Origin: Pseudomonas fluorescens
GTDB lineage: Bacteria > Pseudomonadota > Gammaproteobacteria > Pseudomonadales > Pseudomonadaceae
Length of the DNA stretch: 64,000 bases
Direction: 5' to 3'
Assembly: GCF_902497785.1 (NCBI RefSeq)
Contig: NZ_CABVHK010000023.1
Span: 1-64,000 of the forward strand
Numbering within the stretch: the first letter of the stretch is position 1; each line of letters opens with the position of its first letter. The notes beneath the pieces were generated by a model. That model did no database searches. It was given only the letters and a program-made list of their open reading frames with translations, and was not told the origin of the DNA. The position numbers and the translations under genes were made by a program. Shown here piece after piece: positions 1-8,188 of this stretch.

Positions 1-742
1 TTTCGCCCTTACGGCGAGTCACTTTTGAAAAGCGCAAAAGTAACCCAAACGCTCTTGCCCCACCACTCGGCACCTCGCTTGGGCTCGGTGTGCCCTCACT
101 CCGGCATTGCTCCGCGGGTCGCCGCGAAGGGCCATCCCTGGCCCAGCGCGGCTAAACCGGCATCCTTGCCGGTTTCCCCGCTACGCACTACCTGCGTTCG
201 GCCAGCGTGGTTTTATGGGGCGCTCAGGATCAAAATCAAAACCGCGGCGGCCTGCGGGCCGACCTGGCTGTTAGCTCGGCCAAGTGATCGCGGTGAATAA
301 CAATGCCACGCCCAACTAATTTTCCATTGTGGGAGCGAGCCTGCTCGCGAATGCGGACTCACATCCACATTGATGTTGGCTGACCCACCGATTCGCGAGC
401 AGGCTCGCTCCCACAGGGAATCATTCCAAGTCCAGAAAATGTGCACGATCAAACAAGCGAAGCGCGCCCGCTTGATGCCCCGGTCGGCCCGAAGGCCGCC
501 GCGGTTTTGATTTTGATTTAAGGCGCCCCGTTAAACCACGCTGGCCGAACGCAGGCATTGCGCAGCGGGGAAACCGGCAAGGATGCCGGTTTAGCCGCGC
601 TGGGCCAGGGATGGCCCTTCGCGGCGACCCGCGGAGCAATGCCGGAGTGAGGGCACACCGAGCCCAGGCGAGGTGCCGAGTGGTGGGGCAAGAGCCTTTG
701 CTTACTTTGGGCTTTTCAAAGTGAGTCGCCGTAAGGGCGAAA
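1..742. repeat. Large nested inverted repeat with REP pair at its centre
   Basis: The segment 1-268 is repeated in inverted orientation at about 476-742, with a few mismatches and small indels. For example, the outer end TTTCGCCCTTACGGCGAGTC pairs with GACTCGCCGTAAGGGCGAAA-like sequence at 721-742, with one mismatch. The centre holds a REP pair at 329-414. Short ORFs can be drawn through it on both strands, but they are by-products of the palindrome and none has a convincing start or family. The left arm touches the window edge and may extend further. The 743-997 stretch that follows shows no gene and presumably holds the promoter of the transporter at 998. Confidence 0.8.
329..414. repeat. 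REP doublet (REPIN-like)
   Basis: Two inverted REP units, GTGGGAGCGAGCCTGCTCGCGA and its complement, are separated by a spacer with ATGCGGACTCACAT and TTGATGTTGGCTGA. The same spacer type recurs at 6696-6782, so the pair behaves as one mobile unit. REP doublets in fluorescens-group Pseudomonas are spread by REP-associated tyrosine transposases; none is visible in this window. Confidence 0.9.
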
Positions 743-997
743 CCAATACCCGCCGTTACCCCAACAACGGATATGTACTCAACCTCATCCAACCCACCCC
801 CAAAACAACAGCATCACGCCGAGTGGATATCTGCGCGAACCTGATTATGCTTCATGAAACCTTGCAGAGATGCGAGGCGGTCAGCCTGTTGCCAGGCTTT
901 GTGCATTCCGTAGTCCTATGACTTCAGCCCAAGGCCTGGGTGCAATAGTGTTAATGAGGTGCTCCGGCCTACTACAAGAGCAAGACGGAGAAGACTC

Positions 998-2674
998 ATG
1001 GCCGCAATCGACAACACCACCACGGGCAACCCGCCCAACCACGGGATCACCAGGGAGGAGCGCAAGGTCATCTTCGCCTCATCCCTGGGCACCGTGTTCG
1101 AATGGTACGACTTCTACCTCTACGGTTCCCTCGCCGCGATCATCGCCAAGCACTTCTTTGCCGGCGTCAACGAGACCACGGCGTTCATCTTCGCGCTGCT
1201 CGCATTCGCTGCGGGGTTTGCCGTACGGCCATTCGGCGCGATTGTGTTCGGTCGGCTGGGCGACATGATCGGGCGCAAGCACACCTTCCTCATCACCATT
1301 GTGATCATGGGTATTTCCACCGCCATCGTCGGCTTTCTACCCGGCTACGCGACCATTGGGGTGGCGGCACCGGTCATTCTGATCATCCTGCGCCTGCTCC
1401 AGGGCCTGGCCCTGGGCGGTGAGTACGGCGGGGCGGCGACCTACGTGGCGGAGCATGCGCCGAAAGGCAGACGCGGCTTTTTTACCTCGTGGATTCAAAC
1501 CACCGCGACCCTCGGCCTGTTCCTGTCGTTGCTGGTGATTCTCGCGTGCCGCACCCTCCTGGGCACCGAAGCCTTCGAGGCCTGGGGCTGGCGGATTCCT
1601 TTCCTGCTGTCGATCCTGCTGCTGATTGTCTCGGTGTACATCCGCCTGCAACTCAGCGAGTCGCCGGTATTCTTGAAGATGAAGGCTGAAGGCAAGGCTT
1701 CCAAAGCGCCGCTGACCGAATCTTTCGCCCGCTGGGACAACCTGAAAATCGTGATCATGGCATTGCTGGGTGGCACCGCCGGCCAGGCGGTTGTCTGGTA
1801 CACCGGGCAGTTTTATGCGCTGTTTTTTCTGCTGCAGATGCTCAAGATTGACCCGCAGACCGCCAACCTGTTGATCGCCGGCTCGCTGCTGATCGGTACG
1901 CCGTTCTTTGTGATATTCGGCAGCCTGTCCGACCGCATCGGCCGCAAGGGCATCATCATGGCCGGGTGCATTCTCGCGGCCCTGACGTACTTCCCGATCT
2001 TCCACGCGTTGACTCAGTACGGTAACCCCGACGTGTTCACGGCCCAGGCGAACAATCCGGTCACGGTGGTCGCCGACCCCGACCAGTGCTCGTTCCAGTT
2101 CGACCCGGTGGGCAAAGCCAAATTCATCAGCTCCTGTGACCTGGCCAAGACCGTGCTGGCGAAGAAGGCCATTCCCTATAAAAACGAGAAAGCCGAGCCG
2201 GGCACAGTCGCGCAGGTGCGAATCGGCGACAAAGTGATCACCAGTTTTGAGGGCACCGGCATGCCGGCTGCGGACTTCAAGACTCGCAACGACGCCTTCA
2301 CCGCCACTCTCGGCACCGCACTCAAGGACGCCGGTTACCCCGAGAAAGCCGACCCGGCCAAGACCAATTACCCGATGGTGCTGTTATTGCTGACCATCCT
2401 GGTGATCTACGTGACCATGGTCTACGGACCGATCGCGGCCTGGCTGGTAGAACTGTTCCCGGCGCGCATTCGCTACACCTCGATGTCGCTGCCGTATCAC
2501 ATCGGCAACGGCTGGTTCGGTGGCTTCCTGCCGACCGTTGCGTTCGCGATGGTCGCGGCCACCGGGGATATTTATTACGGGCTGTGGTACCCGATCGTCA
2601 TTGCGGTGATGACGGCGATTCTGGGTACGTTCTTCCTGCCGGAAACCAAGGATCGGGAAATCAATCACACCTGA
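998..2674 (+). CDS. MHS-family MFS transporter with large periplasmic insert
   Basis: Inner-membrane proton-coupled permease of 558 residues in the metabolite:H+ symporter branch (ProP/KgtP/ShiA type). The N terminus has the family signature SSLGTVFEWYDFYLYG, and the loop after helix 2 has GRLGDMIGRKHTF, with a second copy GSLSDRIGRKG in the second half. About 100 hydrophilic residues (roughly 350-455) interrupt the second half before VLLLLTILVIYV. Usual MHS transporters have about 430-450 residues, so the insert explains the length; it includes two Cys that could form a periplasmic disulfide. The ATG at 998 follows ACGGAG and is preferred over the in-frame GTG at 959. The substrate is unknown. 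A similar domain layout is known in other pseudomonad MHS proteins. Confidence 0.85.
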   Translation: MAAIDNTTTGNPPNHGITREERKVIFASSLGTVFEWYDFYLYGSLAAIIAKHFFAGVNETTAFIFALLAFAAGFAVRPFGAIVFGRLGDMIGRKHTFLITIVIMGISTAIVGFLPGYATIGVAAPVILIILRLLQGLALGGEYGGAATYVAEHAPKGRRGFFTSWIQTTATLGLFLSLLVILACRTLLGTEAFEAWGWRIPFLLSILLLIVSVYIRLQLSESPVFLKMKAEGKASKAPLTESFARWDNLKIVIMALLGGTAGQAVVWYTGQFYALFFLLQMLKIDPQTANLLIAGSLLIGTPFFVIFGSLSDRIGRKGIIMAGCILAALTYFPIFHALTQYGNPDVFTAQANNPVTVVADPDQCSFQFDPVGKAKFISSCDLAKTVLAKKAIPYKNEKAEPGTVAQVRIGDKVITSFEGTGMPAADFKTRNDAFTATLGTALKDAGYPEKADPAKTNYPMVLLLLTILVIYVTMVYGPIAAWLVELFPARIRYTSMSLPYHIGNGWFGGFLPTVAFAMVAATGDIYYGLWYPIVIAVMTAILGTFFLPETKDREINHT

Positions 2675-2686
2675 CGTTGGCGTCTG

Positions 2687-2708
2687 CCCTCTCCCACGTG
2701 GGGGAGGG
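2687..2708. other. GC-rich hairpin after the transporter
   Basis: CCCTCTCCCAC is followed directly by GTGGGGGAGGG, giving an 11-bp stem with one mismatch and almost no loop. It has no T-run, so it is more likely a common intergenic palindrome or mRNA 3' stabiliser than an intrinsic terminator. Confidence 0.5.
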
Positions 2709-2753
2709 TGGGACCGGGTAGAAACCGGAGGCATTCTTCAACACCCGCGCACG

Positions 2754-2783
2754 AAAAAGCCCGGTTTTTCAGACCGGGCTTTT
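2754..2783. terminator. Bidirectional intrinsic terminator
   Basis: AAAAAGCCCGG and CCGGGCTTTT pair around a short loop, with T-rich ends on both strands. It sits between the converging transporter gene (plus) and repeat-protein gene (minus) and can serve both. Confidence 0.85.
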
Positions 2784-2811
2784 CGTTGAGTCGTGCGGTA
2801 AAACCATGCAT

Positions 2812-3213
2812 TTACGCGTTACGGCTTTCGATCAGACGATCCGAGCCGCCTTCGGCAACACGCTTCTCGATCAGACGATCCGAACCACCTTCGGCAACAC
2901 GGTTCTCGATCAGACGATCCGAACCACCTTCGGCCACGCGGCTCTCGATCAGACGATCAGAACCACCTTCAGCAACGCGATTCTCGATCAGACGATCAGA
3001 CCCACCTTCGGCAACGCGATTCTCGATCAGGCGATCAGAACCACCTTCGGCAACGCGATTCTCGATCAGACGATCAGAGCCACCTTCGGCTACACGTTGT
3101 TCGATCAAGCGATCCGAGCCACCTTCAGCGACAACCGGATGAACAGAGGAAGCGGCAAAAGCGTTAACTGCAAAAACCGAGAAAGCGATGCTGAGAAGAG
3201 TTTGGCGTTTCAT
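2812..3213 (-). CDS. Small exported protein of eight 13-residue tandem repeats
   Basis: The 133-residue product starts with a Sec signal peptide (MKRQTLLSIAFSVFAVNAFA, cleavage after AFA). A short linker follows, then eight near-identical units of the form VAEGGSDRLIExR, where x is Q, N, S or K, ending in NA. The units are rich in Gly, Glu and Arg and contain no Cys. The ATG at 3213 is chosen because it opens the signal peptide; upstream in-frame starts would add about 41 non-conserved residues. I recall similar proteins in other Pseudomonas, sometimes labelled 'phage infection protein', but cannot verify that and assign no function. It probably lies in the periplasm or outside the cell. It is monocistronic, with a terminator just downstream. 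Confidence 0.8.
   Translation of the reverse strand: MKRQTLLSIAFSVFAVNAFAASSVHPVVAEGGSDRLIEQRVAEGGSDRLIENRVAEGGSDRLIENRVAEGGSDRLIENRVAEGGSDRLIESRVAEGGSDRLIENRVAEGGSDRLIEKRVAEGGSDRLIESRNA
2821..3132 (-). repeat. Eight tandem 39-bp coding repeats
   Basis: Eight in-frame 39-bp units encode the 13-residue repeats. They differ mostly at synonymous positions and at the variable residue before the last Arg. Because the period is a multiple of three, all frames stay open, which creates long false ORFs on the opposite strand. Confidence 0.95.
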
Positions 3214-3365
3214 GATCGTGTGCTCCGGGGTGTTATTGGTTGGTATGGATGCGATGTTACGCCCCGGAGTTTTTAAGAGAACTTCATTGAGTTGATGGTG
3301 ACTATCGACGCCGGCAATGTATGGATACCGTCCCAAGCCCGTTTGTATTCAAACCTCAACCCCCA

Positions 3366-4058
3366 TCAAGCCTCCCGAATCTGGCTCACACTGGTCACCT
3401 GTCCATTCCACACCATCTCGTAATGCGCCGCCTGAATCACCGATACAACCGGTTTTGGCGTCATCAGCGCCCAGCAATGACTGCCCGACATCCGCACCGA
3501 GTTGTAACGCAGCCCTGGGCAACCGGTGTTTTTGACCGACTTCCCCAAGCGACGAGCCTCCGTGTAATCGTCCGGGTCGTACACCGGATCAGTCATTGCA
3601 ATCGATGTCGCATCTTTCATCCCGCCATCCACAAACGTGCAGGCCAATCCGCGAAAAACAAAGCGTTCATAGTTGAGGCTCGGGACGTTTGACCAATACA
3701 GGCTCTGGTGATGACGTACTTCAGCCAGCGCGGTTTCCATCGTGTCTGCGAGGTACAACACCCCGAAACTGCCATCGCTGAACCGCGAGCCGGCCGGGTT
3801 GACGTGGGTGAACGGCGCGGTCGCGTAGGAACAGCCGGGGATGCCGAACGGAATTTGATTGCGGGGTATCAGTTCAAGGCGACCGACTTCATTGTTCAGC
3901 CTGGGGTTGGTCAGTTCCTGGATCTGGTACAGCACCTCGAACTCGTCAGCGTCGGCGACGTCGTCAAACAACGCCACCGGTGGAAATTTTGAATTGACCA
4001 GTCGATAGGCCTGCAACGACTCGCCTGCACACGGTGCCAGGTCGTCCGGCTTCACCAT
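3366..4058 (-). CDS. RES-domain toxin
   Basis: The 230-residue protein has the RES domain, named after its conserved Arg, Glu and Ser. Candidates here are Arg19 (AYRLV), Arg92 (SRFSDG), Glu113 (ALAEVRHH) and Ser187 (RYNSVR). Characterised RES toxins degrade cellular NAD+ and stop growth. The start overlaps the stop of the upstream antitoxin gene by 7 nt, giving the usual antitoxin-toxin order and translational coupling. The length is typical of the family. No promoter of its own is apparent. Confidence 0.88.
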   Translation of the reverse strand: MVKPDDLAPCAGESLQAYRLVNSKFPPVALFDDVADADEFEVLYQIQELTNPRLNNEVGRLELIPRNQIPFGIPGCSYATAPFTHVNPAGSRFSDGSFGVLYLADTMETALAEVRHHQSLYWSNVPSLNYERFVFRGLACTFVDGGMKDATSIAMTDPVYDPDDYTEARRLGKSVKNTGCPGLRYNSVRMSGSHCWALMTPKPVVSVIQAAHYEMVWNGQVTSVSQIREA

Positions 4059-4456
4059 TGCGCGCCTCGCAGCACGTCGATGCGGCGGAAGGTTTCGTAC
4101 AGGGAAATCATATCGCCCTGAGCCATGATCTCGAGCGGGGAGCGGCCATTGAAGAACTCGTTTTCATTGGCCATCGACGCGAAGCCGTAGACGTTTTCCG
4201 GGTTATCGAACACCAGGCGCAACGCGGCGTGAATGTTCAGGACAAAACTGATGCGCTGCATCTGGTCCGCGTCCAGCGCCACGGCCCAGTCGGGATCGCG
4301 TTGGCGGGCGCGGGTGTAGGTGCTGCGAGAAATGCGCAGGATGCGGCAGGCCTGATCGCTGGACGCTTGCCATTTTTCGAGGATGCCGACAGCGGCACGC
4401 AGGCCGGTGACGCATTGGCTCTTGCTGAAGGCTTGTTGCTGCAGGGCAACGGCCAT
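4052..4456 (-). CDS. Xre/MbcA/ParS-type antitoxin
   Basis: The 134-residue partner of the RES toxin has an N-terminal helix-turn-helix-like segment (QACRILRISRSTYTRARQ, about residues 45-65). The C-terminal DUF2384-like part, with NIHAALRLVFDNPENVYGF and RSPLEIMAQGD, binds and neutralises the toxin in known pairs. It probably also represses its own promoter. The ATG at 4456 follows GGGAG at 8 nt spacing and is preferred over an ATG 24 nt upstream, which has no ribosome site. The promoter lies in the short gap towards the divergent gene at 4587. Confidence 0.88.
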   Translation of the reverse strand: MAVALQQQAFSKSQCVTGLRAAVGILEKWQASSDQACRILRISRSTYTRARQRDPDWAVALDADQMQRISFVLNIHAALRLVFDNPENVYGFASMANENEFFNGRSPLEIMAQGDMISLYETFRRIDVLRGAQW

Positions 4457-4586
4457 TTCTATCACTCCCTTTGATTCCATAGATTCAAATCTAGGCAAAG
4501 AGCGTCTATAGAGCAAGTTCTGTGCGACCAATGGAGGCTGCTATGGTTATAAGCCCCGGCCACGGGATTTGAGAGGAGGGCGCACC

Positions 4587-4979
4587 ATGGACCGATTTAC
4601 CGGCGGTTGCCAATGCGGCAACGTGCGAATCGAGGCGTCGGGAAGTCCTTACCGGGTGGGCCTGTGTCACTGTCTCGATTGCCGCAAACATCATGGCGCG
4701 CTGTTTCATGCGTCCGCGATATTTCCCGAGGAGGCCGTAATAATCAGCGGCGAAACCCGCGATTACGCCGGTCGGCATTTTTGTCCGCGCTGCGGCTCGT
4801 CAGTTTTCGCCCGCAGCGCCGATGAGATCGAAGTAAATCTCGGGTCGCTGGATGAGCCTGACCAACTGACGCCCACCTACGAAAGCTGGATCGTGCGTCG
4901 CGAGTCGTGGCTGCCGCCGTTTGCGCTCACAAGGCGCTATGAGCGCGACCGTGAGGGCACAGGCCGCTCTGAGGAGTAG
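4587..4979 (+). CDS. GFA (CENP-V/GFA) domain protein
   Basis: The 130-residue zinc protein of the glutathione-dependent formaldehyde-activating family has the cysteine pattern GGCQCGNV, CHCLDCRK and FCPRCGSSVF, which binds zinc in the GFA fold. Family members act in glutathione-formaldehyde adduct chemistry or as small uncharacterised metalloproteins, so the substrate is open. A strong AGGAGG lies 7 nt before the ATG at 4587. The gene is alone, divergent from the toxin-antitoxin operon. Confidence 0.8.
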   Translation: MDRFTGGCQCGNVRIEASGSPYRVGLCHCLDCRKHHGALFHASAIFPEEAVIISGETRDYAGRHFCPRCGSSVFARSADEIEVNLGSLDEPDQLTPTYESWIVRRESWLPPFALTRRYERDREGTGRSEE

Positions 4980-4997
4980 GGGCCGACGTTCGACAAA

Positions 4998-5843
4998 TCA
5001 GCCCCTTTGCGATTGAAGCTTTTTCAGAATCGCCACGCTCGGATCAACATTCTTGGCGCCGGATTGTGCGCTGTCAGAGCCGTCCGTCACGATACCCTCG
5101 AGAATTTCCGCGAGATTGTGAAAGTGCCCGGACTTTTTCTCGGCGGGGTCCACGCCTGCGCTTTGATTCAATGCCGCCTCCAGTGACAAGTGCTGGGACA
5201 GCCACTCAGGTGTGGCTTTTTCTTCAGGGCTCATGTTGTCCATGAAATCCAGCGCTGCGCGGGCTCGACCGTAAGGGTCGCCGGCAAAGGGGTCTTTCCA
5301 GTTTTTTTCCTGGTCCGCCGGGCCGCTGTAATAGCCGGTGGCGAGTCGGGATTGCTGGCGCATCAAGGCTTGTGCCGAGGCTTGTTCCTGCGCGGTGAAT
5401 TGTCCGCCCTGGTTGGTGGCGACGGCGTTCAGCGAACGTCGATCCAGATCGCCCATCAACGCATTACGGTCCTCATCGCTACCGGTGTACGGTTTGCCGC
5501 TGGCGGTCATCAGCGCGTACTTTTCATCCATGCGCTTGCGCGCATCGGTGGCTACTTCGGCAAAGGTCTTGTCCTTGGAACTGGAGATCGCGCCAGGCTT
5601 GGAGGCCCCCAGAACAAGTGCGTCGGCATTCATTCCCGTACGAACCGGAAAGAACGGTGCATTACCGCTGATCGAGTTGCTGTAAGCGGTCGACGTACTG
5701 GACAGACTCACCGAATCATCGTTTTGTGTTTTGGCCTGATCATCCTCAGCCACGGTTTTTTGCACAGCGGTCGCAGTCTTGGTCTCGACGGCAGACGTGT
5801 AGGCAGACATCGCCGCATTCGTTGAAGTTGATGCAATGATCAT
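4998..5843 (-). CDS. Hypothetical protein, Ser/Thr-rich N terminus
   Basis: I do not recognise a family for this 281-residue protein. The first 80 residues are low-complexity and rich in Ser, Thr and Ala (MIIASTSTNAAMSAYTSAVE), typical of a flexible, possibly secreted, N terminus. The rest is hydrophilic and mostly helical with many Asp, Lys and Gln. It has no signal peptide or membrane segment. The start at 5843 follows AAGGAAG; the longer in-frame extension upstream has no ribosome site. Type III or flagellar-type secreted substrates can look like this, but nothing else in the window supports that. Confidence 0.6.
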   Translation of the reverse strand: MIIASTSTNAAMSAYTSAVETKTATAVQKTVAEDDQAKTQNDDSVSLSSTSTAYSNSISGNAPFFPVRTGMNADALVLGASKPGAISSSKDKTFAEVATDARKRMDEKYALMTASGKPYTGSDEDRNALMGDLDRRSLNAVATNQGGQFTAQEQASAQALMRQQSRLATGYYSGPADQEKNWKDPFAGDPYGRARAALDFMDNMSPEEKATPEWLSQHLSLEAALNQSAGVDPAEKKSGHFHNLAEILEGIVTDGSDSAQSGAKNVDPSVAILKKLQSQRG

Positions 5844-6045
5844 GGTTCTTCCTTGACGAGGGAGGTTCGCAAGTGGCCGCGTTGAGACGCTCTTTGGCGG
5901 ACAAGATACGCGGTAATTGTGAACCTGGCATTCATACCTAAGTGTCAGCGGCAACAGCGCAGGGCGAATCAACATGAAGGCTGCATTCGCCACGGCTGGC
6001 TGCGCAGCTAGAATGAAAGGTCAGCCGCTCTTTTGGAGATCCAAA

Positions 6046-6525
6046 ATGGTCAGCAAAAACACGATTTGCCTGTGGTACGACGGCACCGCGCTGGACGCCG
6101 CGACGTTCTACGCCGAAACCTTCCCGGACAGCACGGTCAACGCGGTCCATCGCGCGCCGGGCGATTACCCGTCGGGAAAACAGGGCGACATTCTGACGGT
6201 CGAGTTCACCGTGATGGGCATCCCTTGCCTGGGTCTGAACGGCGGGTCGGGGGTGCAACACAACCACGCGTTCTCGTTCCAGGTGGCGACCGATGATCAG
6301 GCCGAAACGGACCGCTTGTGGAACGCGATTGTCGGCAACGGCGGTGAGGAAAGCGCCTGCGGCTGGTGCAGGGACAAGTGGGGGCTGTCATGGCAAATCA
6401 CTCCGCGCGTGCTCACGGCGGCCTTCACCAGTCCTGATCGCGAGGCGGCCAAGCGCGCGTTTGCAGCGATGATGGAGATGACAAAAATCGACGTCGCGGC
6501 GATTGAGGCGGCGGTCAAGCAGTAA
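6046..6525 (+). CDS. VOC-fold PhnB-like protein
   Basis: The 159-residue protein belongs to the glyoxalase/bleomycin-resistance (VOC) superfamily, 3-dmu-9_3-mt (PhnB-like) subgroup. It has the typical TICLWYDGTALDAATFYAETFPDS opening, GDILTVEFTVMGIPCLGLNGG in the middle and the closing CGWCRDKWGLSWQITP. Despite the old domain name it is not a methyltransferase; the function of most members is unknown. The ATG at 6046 follows GGAG. It stands alone. Confidence 0.8.
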   Translation: MVSKNTICLWYDGTALDAATFYAETFPDSTVNAVHRAPGDYPSGKQGDILTVEFTVMGIPCLGLNGGSGVQHNHAFSFQVATDDQAETDRLWNAIVGNGGEESACGWCRDKWGLSWQITPRVLTAAFTSPDREAAKRAFAAMMEMTKIDVAAIEAAVKQ

Positions 6526-6575
6526 ACATACCGTGTGGGAGCGCAATGCTGTTCACATAAGCGCAACGCTGACTC

Positions 6576-6667
6576 TGTGGCTAGGGAGCTTGCTCCCGAT
6601 GGGCCGCGAAGCGGCCTCAAAAAAGGAACTGCTGCGCAGTCCAGCGGGAGCGAGCTCCCTCGCCACA
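6576..6667. repeat. REP-like palindrome, second type
   Basis: CTGTGGCTAGGGAGCTTGCTCCC is matched by inverted GGGAGCGAGCTCCCTCGCCACAG. Between them is a smaller palindrome, GGGCCGCGAAGCGGCC. This is a different REP subtype from the copy that follows it. The whole 6526-7012 spacer is filled by these repeats plus the promoter region of the operon at 7013. Confidence 0.75.
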
Positions 6668-6695
6668 GGTATCTCACTCGGCTCAAGAGGTCTCT

Positions 6696-6782
6696 GTGGG
6701 AGCGAGCCTGCTCGCGATGCGGACTCACATTCAGCATTGATGTTGGCTGAGCCAATGCCTTCGCGAGCAGGCTCGCTCCCAC
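6696..6782. repeat. REP doublet (REPIN-like)
   Basis: GTGGGAGCGAGCCTGCTCGCG and its complement enclose a spacer nearly identical to the one at 329-414, so both are copies of one mobile unit. Confidence 0.9.
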
Positions 6783-7012
6783 AGGGTTCCCGCAAATTCG
6801 GTTAAGTGCACCATCCCCCCCACGCGACCCTTCATCGGCTTTCAAGCCAACGTTTTTGAACGCCGCAGATTTTCCGCCTCTCCAAATCCTTAGAAGCGCG
6901 CATAAGGTGACATCGGTCACCAGGGTCGCTCTTCGACTGCAGGAATTGGCGTCGAAGCCAGGTCGCTACTGTGCTTCAGATTTTATTTTGGTGATGACCG
7001 AAAGGAATTTGT

Positions 7013-8188
7013 ATGAACCTCATAGAGCAACCTGACTCACAACTGACCGCCACTTCGCTCAACGCTGAAGCGCACCTCGCCCAATCGTTGCGTCCTGTAC
7101 TGCTGTGCCTGTCGCACCTGCGCTGGGGCTTTGTGTATCAACGACCGCAGCATGTGATGTCGCGCCTGGCCAAGGATTACGACGTGCTGTTTTTCGAAGA
7201 GCCTGTGCATGACGCCGTCGACCAACCCTGGCTGGAGCAGACGCAACCGGCGGACGGCGTAACGGTACTGGTGCCGCGTCTGCCGGCGGGTCTCGACCCT
7301 CAGCAGACCAACGCCGCCCAGCGTCACTTGCTGGACGAATACCTGGCGATGCACGCGCCGGTGCCGTTGTTGCTGTGGTACTTCACGCCCATGAGTCTGG
7401 ATTTCACCGCGCACCTCGAAGGGCAGGTCACGGTCTTCGACTGCATGGACGAACTGTCGGCCTTCAAAGGTGCACCCAAGGAGTTGGTCGAGAAAGAACG
7501 CACGCTGATGCGTCGCGCGGACGTGGTTTTCACCGGCGGCTTCAGCCTCTGGGAGGCCAAGCGCAAGTACCACAACAATGCGCATCCGGTGCCCAGCAGT
7601 GTTGACCTCGAACATTTCGGTGCCGCAAGGCAGGCTTTGCCCGAACCCGCAGATCAGGCCGGCATCGGCGGTCCACGTCTCGGATTCTTCGGCGTCATTG
7701 ATGAAAGATTCGATATTGCCCTGGTGAGCGAACTCGCACGCCGACGGCCGCAATGGCAGATCGTATTGATCGGTCCGGTGGTGAAAATCGATCCGGCGAT
7801 GCTGCCGCGAAATTCCAATATTCATTACCTGGGCAGTAAGGATTATTCACAGCTGCCGGCCTATCTGGCGGGCTGGGATGTCGCCCTGATGCCGTTCGCG
7901 CTGAACGAGTCGACGCGTTTCATCAGCCCCACCAAAACGCCTGAATACCTGGCGGGCGGTTGCCCCGTCGTGTCCTCACCCATCGCCGATGTGGTGCGCA
8001 CCTATGGCGACAGTGGCGTGGTGAAAATTGCCGCATCGGTCGATGAGTTCATCGACGCCATCGACAGCATTCTCACTGACGAACCGGATGCACAGGCGTT
8101 CACTCAGCGCATCGACGCTGTGCTCGACGGCATGTCCTGGGACAAAACGTGCGCGGTGATGAAGGAGCAGATCGAATGCCTCAGATAA
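7013..8188 (+). CDS. GT4-like glycosyltransferase
   Basis: The 391-residue cytoplasmic GT-B-fold glycosyltransferase probably belongs to family GT4. The N-terminal domain has LSHLRWGFVYQRPQHVMSRL, a pattern seen in sugar transferases next to UDP-galactopyranose mutase genes. The C-terminal nucleotide-sugar-binding half has ISPTKTPEYLAGGCPVVSSP, the usual E-x7-E-type region. It opens the operon with an AAAGGAA ribosome site. Its end overlaps the next gene by 13 nt. The donor is plausibly UDP-galactofuranose made by the next gene product; this is inference. Confidence 0.8.
   Translation: MNLIEQPDSQLTATSLNAEAHLAQSLRPVLLCLSHLRWGFVYQRPQHVMSRLAKDYDVLFFEEPVHDAVDQPWLEQTQPADGVTVLVPRLPAGLDPQQTNAAQRHLLDEYLAMHAPVPLLLWYFTPMSLDFTAHLEGQVTVFDCMDELSAFKGAPKELVEKERTLMRRADVVFTGGFSLWEAKRKYHNNAHPVPSSVDLEHFGAARQALPEPADQAGIGGPRLGFFGVIDERFDIALVSELARRRPQWQIVLIGPVVKIDPAMLPRNSNIHYLGSKDYSQLPAYLAGWDVALMPFALNESTRFISPTKTPEYLAGGCPVVSSPIADVVRTYGDSGVVKIAASVDEFIDAIDSILTDEPDAQAFTQRIDAVLDGMSWDKTCAVMKEQIECLR

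Noticed and set aside
2821..3132. CRISPR array, because of regular 39-bp repetition
   Set aside because: Units are contiguous with no unique spacers, translate to a clean repeat protein, and no cas genes are near.
2708..3276. Two long plus-strand ORFs with their own repeated peptides across the repeat-protein gene
   Set aside because: They are forced open by the 39-bp period of the minus-strand repeats, lack ribosome sites and signal peptides, and the minus-strand frame has a clear signal peptide and terminator.
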